This document shows positions 9,601 through 21,600 of a DNA stretch of 64,000 bases, piece after piece. The notes under the pieces are model-generated. The model did not search any database, had not been told where the DNA came from, and saw nothing but the letters and a program-made list of their open reading frames with translations. Each line of letters starts with the position of its first letter. Positions within the stretch are counted from its first letter, which is position 1. The stretch comes from Ryuthela nishihirai (Eukaryota; Arthropoda; Arachnida; Araneae; Heptathelidae): assembly GCA_038380435.1 (NCBI GenBank), contig JAWZYU010000018.1, forward strand, positions 50,803,751 to 50,867,750, read 5' to 3'. The position numbers were made by a program, and so were the translations under genes.

Positions 9601-12600
9601 GGTAAGGTTAGAGAAGGTGAGGATTCTGTCATGGCTAGGTGGGCTGAGCATTTCAGTGATGTTCTAAACAATGTGGTTAGTTCTACTCCCATTGTTTGCA
9701 ATGATGATAGATGCATTGGTGGCTTTAATGTTGGCCCTAAAACACAATCTGAAGTTATTTTGGCAGTTTCTATCTTAAACTACATAAATCCCCAGGGATA
9801 GATGAAATTACTACAGAAATGCTTAGAGCTGGGAATGTTTCGGTTACCACTTGGATGACTGAAATTCTGAATATCTTTCATGATAAAGGTTTCATGGTTC
9901 CTAAGGACTCCAGACCAGAGCTATTGTTATCCCTATTTTCAAAAAAGGTGATCGCAGTTCTTGTGATAACTATAGGGGTTATTAGCCTACTCTCTGTTCC
10001 AGGTAAAGTTCTTTCCATGATTGTGCTTAATAGAATTAAGAATCTGGTTGACAGTCAATTGCGTGATGAGCAATGTGGATTCAGAAGTGGTAGGGGATGT
10101 GTGGATCAGATATTTTCACTTAGGCAGATTCTTGAGAAATGTTTAGAGTTTCAGAAACCTTTGGTTGCTAGCTTTGTTGATTTCAAAAAGGCTTACTAAA
10201 TAACTTTTGTTCCTCAGCTGGTGATAAAGGTAAAACGAAATCTATCAATGATATTATTACTTTAATTATTCCCTTCGCTACTGTAATATTGTACACAACA
10301 GTTTAGTAAACTTCTTCATTTGAACTGTCAACGTTACAGTACACGTATAGTAACGTACAGTAAACTGTCAAAGTTAGGCACTGACAACGGCCTAACTAAT
10401 GCCAGCGATTAAAGTGGCAAATTCTCCTTTGGTTGACTCCTGCCTGGATCTGAAAAGGTGCACTCCTAAGCTTGAAGAGTTCCCTCCGTTGGTTGGGACA
10501 CTAAGTAGTTATTCCGTATTTACAGAAGGATATGCACTGTTAAATTTATAGGGATGCTGAATTGTTTTAATTTGACTGAAGTAAATATGTCACTGGTTAC
10601 GCATATTGCTACTTCCTCTAGCGACTGTGGTACTCATATCTTTTCCAAGCAACAGGTTCTCAAAGACTTATTTTAAGCTTTACAAGTTTTGTCCAAATTT
10701 TATAAGGTGCAAGTTGTTTTTGGCAGATGAAAAATTTATATTTTCTTTAAAAAAACGTAGTGTCTTTTAAAAGAAGTCGGAAAGAAAAGTAAGCGAAACC
10801 ATCATCGTCAACATCATGAGGTGAAGTTCGGGAAAGCAAGATCAATGGTCGAAAGAAAATAACCTTTCTTCAACTGTATAATTAAAGAGCAAAATATTCA
10901 GCCAAAGTTTAGAAACCAGCTATCCTTGGCCCCTTAGAGTTCAAATGCTGCCCAACCAGTCAGGCTTAGAAATGATGGATGAGAATGATGCGACAGCAAA
11001 TCGGTCAACAAACAAGTTGTAACCGTCACCGTCTAGGGAACCGGTTATTGCAACTGACAACAGCCGTAATTGGCAGTTAGAAGAGTTACTGACAAAAATA
11101 GCGATCAAATGACCTAGTGAAGGAGCAATATTACACGCATCAAGATATTTGCATATACCATTCGGCGATGACTAATCGATTAGGATAATGAAATGTAAAT
11201 TTTTCAACTTCGTAAAAACTAATTTTCTTATCTGTGCTATGAGGACATACTTGGTTTTGATATTGTCAAACTTTTCATACTTATTTTCCCAGTGCATTTT
11301 ACTTATATTCTAACATGAAACGCACAGAGACGATAGTAAACTTGTTTCTGATATAACTCAATGTTCTAGTTTGCTTAAAACACAGTACAAAAGGGAAATT
11401 AATTCAAATTGGTGTCGAGAGAAATTGAGCCTTATATTAAATATGTACTCTTCTGCCAGTATAAATGGATAATTCGACTTGCTAAATAATAAATATATTC
11501 ATTCACTATTAAAAGAATTTAGTAGTTTGAAATATTTAACAGCAGTTTTGCTGGACTCGGGGCTACATGGCTTAATGCGGAATAGTCGGTAATCAATCAG
11601 GATGTAATGTATTGAGAATATGCACTATAAAACTTTGTAGTTTCGACTAAATTATTTAAAAGAATAAATATATTTAAAAAGCACGAAAAATGCTAAAATA
11701 TAAATATTACTGTTTATAAGATGTAGTTTTCTCAGTTTGATGACATATATTCTTCAAAATGATTTATATAAGGAACATGATGCCGCAGATTCAGTCCCAA
11801 ATACTTCAGCGTTGAGATTTTATCCTTGGTCGGCGTTGTCCTCGGTAAAAAACAGAAGACACCGTTGAAATTGGGAATATTAAACTTGAACGGACATATG
11901 CAACACATCACCTTGTACACATTAAAAAAACCTGCTGGAACTAACAGGAAGATCTTATCTGCTCCTACAGCTATTCAGTGAGTTCCATTTCCCAGCCCTA
12001 ATTTGAGACTTGGGATCTTTATGACACAGTACGTAGTATGCCTATTGTGCAAAGCGAAAGAGACCTGCTAGGTAATTAAAAAAGAAATCATTTCTTATTT
12101 GAAAATAAATTTCGGATTTCTAGCTCAAAATGGGTTTTGACAATATTTCGCGTGAAATTTTCTATCATACCATATTAATTTCAACTTTAGGACAATTCTG
12201 ACAATATAGGATGTTAAGAAACCGGGTCCGATACAGGACTAAAAAATTAATTTGAAATTTTTATTTCAAATTTATTCTTAGTTTAAGTACAAAAAATGTA
12301 GTTTTTAAAAATTATGCAAAGATAATAAAATATTCAAATACATGATTCATTTAAATAGAATTCCTTGACAACTGTGAAGGATTACACTTAAATACGAAAT
12401 ATTTTCATATTCTCTTAAGGACACATAAAATATGATTATCTAGTTAGAGTGCAATAGGGAAGATAACTAATATATGTACCCAAATTTACTCGTTTATACT
12501 CTTCGGAAATGAAGTTTTCTTCCATCATTATCTAGAAAGGTTGCCCTCATCGACCAATATAATCGTTTACTGGAAATTTCATAAATTTCGAAAAAAGAGA

Positions 12601-15600
12601 GATTACATAACTTATAGTAACTAAATACATTAAGTAAAATTCTGCGATAATTGATAATATCTTGTAACATTGGATAAATATATATATATCACTCTCGTTG
12701 TTTTTTGCAATATAATGATATGTGACAATGTATTAATCATGTTGCTAATTTTGAAATATTTTTTCCAGCTGCTAAACAGGTAGCAGCAGATAAGTCGTGT
12801 CACATGCGAGAACTTGATTTGTGCATGGCGATTGGAATTTTCCATTACCAAGGAAATGGAGTTCCTTCCGATGATGAGAAGGTCACCGAATGGTGCGAGT
12901 AAGTATCTAAATATTATTACTATCACCATTCATCCTGATATTAATATTGTCTTTTGTACCATTCAAAATGGATCTACTAATATACAACTAAACTTAAATT
13001 TCATTTACCTATGACTACTCTATTCAGGTTCTTCGAAATCCATAGTGACTATTAACTGAGACTCCTCAGAAAAGAGATTGACAAGATTTTACTCTAAATT
13101 TAGAACTGGACTGGACAAAAATTTCTTACAGATTCAAATTTCTTAGCGATCATAATTTAGCATTACTTTTGATACATTTTGGGATGGATCTTGCCGATAA
13201 CTTCCATGGTCAATTCAGCTTTGACTGCATTTGAAACATTATTGTCGTGACACTAAACACTTTTAAAGGCTTCGTAAAAAATTTTATACTTAAGAACTGC
13301 TATAAATGATGCCACAGATTCAGTAGCAGCAGTAGCTGGTTATCAGTGGAAATCAAAATGTCTAACGTTGTGATCAATGTTCCAACAGAACTGCATCCTT
13401 TGATAATGATTCGTGAAAATTCGAAATATTAGGACTTTCTAATCACATGTGATAAAGTGAAAGTTAAATAAATATCTATTGACAGCAATGAATTCAGTTA
13501 ATTAATTTTATAATTTGCTGTTTTCTAACCTCTTGTTTTTAGCTGACGTAAAAAAAATCATTGTTGATTGTTTTTTCGAGTAGCTGTTGGCTTTCTAAAC
13601 ATTTCTTCTGTTTGGGACTATTTGTCATGAGATAGTGAAACATGTCTTTAAGCTTAAATATATCTAGTACCTAATGCTGCTACACAAGGTGAAAAAATTA
13701 TAAGGTCGGAGAAATTGAAAGTTACCAATGAAAATACAATAGATATTGAATAGTGTGAAAATAAAAATATAGAAAAGAGAGATAAAAATGCAATAAAAAT
13801 ATAATTAATTTTGATGAATCAAACAGCATCCAGTGTAAGTGGAGAAATGGTAAGAGTTAAGGTTTTCTTCCCTTGGTGAATATAGGCACATCACCTATAG
13901 TCTTTCCCTGGAAATATTTTTCCATCTTCCCCTGGCTGAAAGGAGCGTTCATACAAAGTTTGGTGCCTCTAGCTGTTCTGGGGGTCGAATGACACACAAG
14001 CAAACAAACTTTCTTCTTTATAGATTTAACCGAAGCTGTTTCATTGGCATGAGAGATTAACGCTCTTTGCTACTGATCAAACTGTCTGATTCCAGTTTTT
14101 TTTCCTGTATTGTCCTAATCTTAATAACATTTCATATTTTTCACAAACAAGAAGTCTTTTCTTCTCTTTGGCGTCTTAAGCTGACAAAATCCTGTCAGAT
14201 ATCTGCAACAAACAGTCGTTTCAGAGGTAATGTTTTCAAATTCATTTAGCCAATTCATTTATTTCTTATAAACAAGAAATATGAATGTCTAAAGAAGGAC
14301 ATACGAGAAATTGAAAACAAGAGCTTCATTATATTTAATACGAGCTAAAGAGTAAAAGCGTACGAAAGCAAAATATATTAATTGGCAATGGAAACTGACA
14401 ATGATTTTGCAATTATGAACTCTATTCGATCCCTTTTGTAAGGAGCTTGAAAAAAAGCTATTCAGTCAAAAAAGACGCAGTAAGTGCAGGGATATTTATG
14501 AGCCAACTTTAAGTCGTTCAGATCTACTGTGGATGCCGTGGATCAGAAGACACTTATACAATAAATGGTGACATCAAAATTTAATCCACTGTCCTTCTGT
14601 TCGAGGTATTGCTTTAACTCAATTTAACAACCATTAAGAACTCATACACAACCGTCTGATACTGTTTGTTTTGCGACACATAGTAAATTCATGTCACTAA
14701 ACTTTAAAAGCTTGTATAACCATCTCTGTGCCGATGTTATCGTAGTTTACAGATGTTTTTCTCACACATTGGTGTCTATTAACTTCTAAGTGCTTTTTAA
14801 TGGACATTTTGTAATGGTTAGCTTAAAAATTTAGTTTCGCTATGAGTGGAATTCGAAACAAACGCTTCTCAGTTACATGCTATATGAGGAAAAGTTTATA
14901 TCATAATAGCCGAATTAAAAGTTAATCGCTGGTGCTGCAGTGCTCAACATACAATTGGGAAGGAGGGGGTTCGAATCCACTCATGAATTTCTTTTTTTCC
15001 TTCAACTATTTCATGAATCCCATGTCTACAGGACATCTCCTGTGATACTTTACTACTAAGACATTTCGCAATTCTATCATTTTTTTTATTCCATCTTTAT
15101 GAATTATAATTCTAAATTTTCTAAATCTTTTATCGTTTTAGAACTTTAAAAGAGGTCGGAGATTGCGCGGGTAACTTTTCAAGCACGTGCATGTCGCCGC
15201 TTCAAAAAGAACTAATTGGACTCTTCTCTCAAGGCTCAGAAAGTCCGGCCACGCAATTTTGTACACCTGGAAGCGAAACCAGAACAAGTAAGTGTTCAGA
15301 ATTACTAATATACCTAAGTAAAAAATGTAACTTTCTCTTAAATGAATCAATCATACTACTGAAATTATTGAAGTATATTTTGTTTTCGATCTTATTTTTC
15401 ATTTTCTACACATATATTTCACTTAAAGTATCTCCACATATTAAGGATATTTCAGGTGAAAATTTAACATTTAATAGAGTTAATATTTTAAGTTTAGAAA
15501 TGTATGAATTCATTATTATTAAGGATGATATGAAATATTAATTAGAAAACTTAATTCAAGCCTTAATTTATAGATATATATATTACTTCTAAACTAAAAA

Positions 15601-18600
15601 TTACCAAAATTACAGAAAATATTTGAATTAACTATCAGTAACTAATTAATAATTATTTACTGCAGTTCTCTTTGTTAATTTTTACTGGTCTGAAAATCCA
15701 GTGTCTAGCAAAGTACCTAAAGCACAATGCAACTATAAATACAGTGGACCCCCGATATAACGCACATGTCGGGCGGGAAACAACACCCGCGTTATAAGGT
15801 GAACCGCGTTATACTGAGCGGCGCGGTGGCGACACAATAAATTTCCCACTGTAAGCTTTTCTTTTACTCATCATGCATACAATAATTAAACACTATTCAA
15901 AATACATGCAGGAACTCAATACATACACAATTACTCAATACGCAGTAACAATAAAATGCGATACTCACTAACGCCGCACGGACCTGTATAAACATGTTTG
16001 AACTTATCGCGAACATCGCCCGCGCTATAACCGAGTGCGCGGTATAGCGAGCAGCTCTATAACGAAGGTCCACTGTAGTAGAAAAGTTGATTACATTTTT
16101 AGAATAAATTCCTTTAATTACAACAGAATATTCTAAATGCATCGTTACATATTTTACAAGCTTCTCCTGATGAAGTGACAAATGTATTATGGACATAACT
16201 TCGTGATACATTTTTTTCTAATGACTAAATTAAAGCACATTTACTCAGTTTAACACCCAGCATTACGATTTAATTAAAATAAGCTAACATGACAATAAAA
16301 CTCCGGGAACTCTAGGAGAAAAAAAATATTTCACACAATTCACTTTTACAAACTATTCCAAATGTCATCTACACAAGTGAAATCAGTTGCACACTACTTG
16401 TTGCCATTCGCAGTTAGATATTCAATAGGAATTAATATTTTTAATATCTTCGGTCTTCAGGGTTTTCAAATGGTGAAATATCCAGGCTTATCTGACCAGT
16501 ACTGAAAATACAGTAAATGATAAAATATTTCACACCTCCTCAAAAAGGCTTATTTTTGATACATTTAAGCAATTCAGGTGACTGCTGAGCAATTAATTAG
16601 TTGCCACACATCTTGCTGCAATGTTAGAATTTGTTAAAATATATTTTAACGATATTTCTTTTACTAATAATATATATTACTAGATTTATTTACAAAGAAT
16701 TTCTTCTTCAGATTACCTCAAGTATGGTGAATGTCTTGCTGAGGCTTCTGAAAATGACAACTTTAGAAAACACATGAAAGATCTCCAGGTTGCATTAGAA
16801 ACCGTATTCGAATCAAGGTTTAAAGATCGTCTGCCAACTCTGTGCTGGTAAGTGTAAAAATCAATGCAATACACATATGAAAAATTTATTTAGGTAATAA
16901 GTTGGCCCAAATAAAATCACATGAAAAAATTATTTATTTTAAATACAGAAACCTAAAAGTTGATCGAGGAATATCTGAAAACTACTACAGATGTATCTTA
17001 TTTTAGAATTGGCCGTAATGAATCATTACATATTTTTTATTATAGGTATTTAAAAGAGAGTAGAAACAATTTTGTTTCATTACCGTTTTCTAAAAATTAC
17101 TGAGCCCAGAAAGGCCACAGACAGCTAACAGGAAATGGTTGAGACTGTTTGAAACCTTTTTTATAACAACTAAGAAAGCGAGCGGGTATGGAGGGCATTC
17201 AAAACGTTCTTGACACGTGTCGGTAGATTTTCATTCATTCCCCTTAAGTTAGCGAGCTATGACTTGTTTGAAATTTCTCTAAACTTCTCAGTACGTGTTA
17301 AAATAAAGACTATCACCGTTCCTCTCTTCGCTGGCGGCGAGTAAAGTTCGGTCTGCGAAATCTGTGCGTAATTGCTATGGAGCATACTAAAGAGGGAAAA
17401 TATTTTACATTTTCGCAAGGATGCAGCTTGGGGAAGACGCGAAAAAAATTCATGCCGATTTATCACAAGTACATGGAGATCACGACTGTTCACACGGCAC
17501 TGTTACGAGTTGGATGCACAAATTCAAAGAAGGACGGCAGAGCTTCAAATATCAGCCTCATGCAGGAAGACGAAAGGAGGCCCGTGAACGAGAGAACCAT
17601 CGCTACTGTTCCTGAAGTCATTACGAAAAACCTTACAGATAATAAGACTAAATGTCATTGTATAAATTGGAAGTGTAGAAACAATTATTCATCAACATTT
17701 AAAGTTCCGAAAAATCTGTGCCAAATGGGTACACTACAAACTGACAGAATAGCAAAAAAGGCTAGAGTTGACTCGTGCAAGAAGATGCTAGCAATGCTTT
17801 AACCTAATGGCCCCGAACTATTAACAGCTATTGTCACAGTGATGAGACGTGCTGTTTTATTGCCATAAAACTCCCAGAAAGATCGACACTATGTTTGGGT
17901 TGTGGAATATGAACCACGTCGCCAAATTCTCCGGCAAGGCACAAAAAAAGCTGAAGGAAGTGAATGTTCACAATTGCCAAGGGGGTGGTAGCCGTGGATA
18001 CTTTGCCTGAAACATTACTATAAGTAGCCAATACTATGCCAATATTGTTTTGCCCAGAATGGTTAAGAAGATTTGACCTGCCAATTTACCCGATCATGCA
18101 CACGTTTTTTCTTTTTTTTTTTTGATTGTTTCGAAAAATTAAAAAGGAACTTGCTTCGAAGCCTTTTTCAAGGATGCAAGACCTTGCAAAATGCATTCAT
18201 TCAGTGTTGCGGAGGATGCCACCAAGGGTTCCAGAATTGGCATAAACTCTACTACTTTGCCTAGATGCTGGAGGGTAGTACGTTTGAGGACAGTAAAAGT
18301 TTTCGTGAGGTAAGTGCAAATTTTTTTGTTCTGCAGATGCATGTCAAGAACTTTTTGAACGCCCCTCGTATAATGGGTGTATAAACTGAGGTCCTCAGAG
18401 TCCTGCAGTGATTTTTGTTGAGAAATACTCTGCTGAGGAGCCTTAAAAGAACTCGCTGATTAATATTAAGTCCTAATCACTTCCATATTGGTGTCACCCA
18501 GTCATCATTTGCAACACTAAATAGTGTTGATGGGATAATTTAACAACTGTAAAGATCGTTTCTTTTTTTCAATCCTGCTTTAATACTTGCGATCTTGTTA

Positions 18601-21600
18601 ACTAAACCCAATGTGAAAAAAAATTCCATTTTACCTGACAAACCAACTAACGTCATATGGCATTATTATTGCAATTGAATCTTTCAGTATACGTTAAAAG
18701 GGGAATTGAGTTTTATCTGAAACGTTTTAAACTAAAATTTCTTTTCAATCAAAACCGCATTATAAATTTTAAAATACCTTCGGGTGACTTTTAAAACAAC
18801 CAGATACTAGAAAAAGTACGTCCACAGTTTCATAATCTGAGCAATATATTTTAAACAATGAATGCGCGATTCTCAATATTGATAATAACAAATAATTCTT
18901 ATAAGATTTTCATAAGGATGTCTCTCATCTCTCCATTTTACTCCCATATTTGATCAATGACATCGTAGTCACGAGAGAAAAAGAACCAAGGTCCAGTCTC
19001 CCAACAAATGGGACTTTTTCTCAGTGCATCTCCTTCTGCTGGTGATTATGATTCTGTCTCATCTGCCTCCTCCTATCAAAAAGCTTAAGCTCCTAATATC
19101 GTTTAAAACTGATCATATTGTTTGAGACTGCGTAAGTTTGACTTCCTTAGAAGGCAGAATACAAATGACGATGAAGAAATAGCATTAGTAATAATCTAGG
19201 CCAGCGGTGCCCAAAACGTTCGCCACATACGGCGAATAGGTGAATGCATGAATAATAAATAACATTAGTTATGCCTCCTTACGTAATTAATAATATACAA
19301 TGCGTGACATCTACAAGTGTGGTGAGCTTCATGACGAGTTTCGAATATCTATTGGCCACCCCCGATCTAGGTAATCTTCCTTTTTACTATTACGGTTGTT
19401 AAGTGACAGATCTTCTTATTCAATATTACGCTATTCGTTATACAAGACATAAAGAGCCGCGTAACAACTATGTCAAGAATCAAGGAATCCTGTCTATTAA
19501 ATAATTTCGAGCAAACTATTTAATAAGTATTTGCTAGGGACATATGTTAGGGATATATTATTATTCAATAAAGGTTATCCAATAGATTCATTTTATGCTC
19601 AAAGTATGACTCACTGGATCACGATGTTTAGGCGCACATCAGAAGAATGGTTGCCTTCTCAAGCAAGTAGATTATTTCTTTATCGCACAGGGCATGTTAT
19701 TGACTATCTGTGAAAATCTCGAAGATGTCTTAATTGGCACTTCAATTTTTCGTCTTGAGGATGCTAGAATCACACGCTACTAATTTACCTAAAAATACAT
19801 TCAAGTTAGAAATTCATTCATTAGGATAGTAGCAGTAATAATAGATAATGTTTTTCTTTTTGTTTTGTATTTATAGCACAAAATATTTAAAAGTGAAATC
19901 TGTACCATAATTGGGAAAATATGGACCAAACTTGCACCCCGATATCGAAATGAAAGGAGTAGTACTGCATTTGGCTCAGACCCAACATCATTTCTTAATA
20001 CATGTTGGAATAGTCGTCATGCACAGTGGCGCAACTGTTAATTTTCCTCCCTACGCAGTTATAAACAAAATTTCCCATCCAGCCACCTCACCTCCGGATA
20101 AGAAAAAGTTATTAAAATTAAAAATCCCGTTACATATGAGAAGCATAGAATTTTATATTTATTCTACTTGATGTTTGTGATGTACCTTGGGAAATTGAAA
20201 TACATGTTCACAAATTTAGGCCCTTACATTACAATTCAATAATTTCATTACTAAACATGATATTGCCAAATGTTAATTTGGCAATAATGCCAAATGTTAA
20301 TTGGCTGATTGAAGAGACTTTTGTGCTGTGAAAATATCCGTTTGAAAGTTTCATCTAATCTCTTTATAATTTGTTAAAAATAAAATCAATATCAGTTCCA
20401 GACTATTTTCAATTTCTTTACTTAATTGTGAAGATTTTAATATCGCAATCATACAGTATATAAATATATATATTTTTTTAAATATAAATATATATATATA
20501 TATTTACTGTTGTATAAAAACTGAGGAATTAAGTACAAGAAGTGCAATGTACTTTACAATTTACTGAATGACATTTGTCTTCAAGGAGGGAAGAGAACAA
20601 ACAGAGATCATTTGTTGATTATCATTTGTGCAAAAAATAATCATAGTTTGAAACATTGCAGAGCTTTCCCTGATCCCAAATCCTGTATTAGTATTTGTCA
20701 CTAGTTCGTTAAATTTATTTCAAAATTCCATACTAATAATCAAGAACCCGAGGGTGGTCAGCAAGTGTGAAATTAAAATTTCGCAAAATAAAACATTAAA
20801 CTTAGAGAATTGACTTTATCATTGTTTACAGTACAAACTACTACTAATTAACTAATTAAATAATTAATTAGTAATAGACTAAATTAAATTAAGGTTGATT
20901 CTTCAATAATAATTAACCTCTTGGGTGGCACACTATATTTATAATAATCATAAAGCAATTCGTCAAAAAAGGGTTTATATTTTAGACAATGGCTTAACTA
21001 GGAACGGAAGGCTCTGTAGGGATATTAATCCCCCTTCCCCTTCTCAGCTACTTTTATGGTTGATTTGGAGGTCTAAAACTTTTTTTATCTAATTTAAGTA
21101 CATACCGTGGCCGAGTGGTTAGCGCGCTTGTCTACTAATCTACGGGACCTGGGTTCGAGCCCCGGGTAAGGCATGGATGTTAGTGTTGTTTTCTGCTGAG
21201 GTCCTGCCAACCTCTCAGACCTTCTACTTTGGCATATAAACTGACAGGCTCCTGTCAGACCTCTGTGGCAAGCAGCTGCTTGAGGGGGTATTTATTTTTT
21301 TTATTTACGTTTTTAGTTGAAAATGAAAAATGACACTAAATGAAGTATAGTAATTTTTTAAAATATGCATATAAAATTAGTATTAGTAATATTGATAAAA
21401 TATATAAAAATTCTTTAGAAATGTTTCGCCTTTGGTTTCACTTCTGCAAAATGATCAATAGTTTTGTTAGAATTAGCTGTAATCTGTGAGATCAAAAATA
21501 TATATATTATAACAATTAGGCCAGTGGCATTTTGCCACCAATTCCACCCTATTGTTACGCTGCTAATCTTAGAAGACGCCCTCCCTCAAACAATCTTGAT

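Noticed and set aside
21107..21175. tRNA-like sequence with A and B boxes
   Set aside because: It is the head of SINE-A: the same head plus the same unrelated body recurs many times, with target duplications at several copies. A functional tRNA gene is not supported here, nor at 37448-37515 or 43411-43470.
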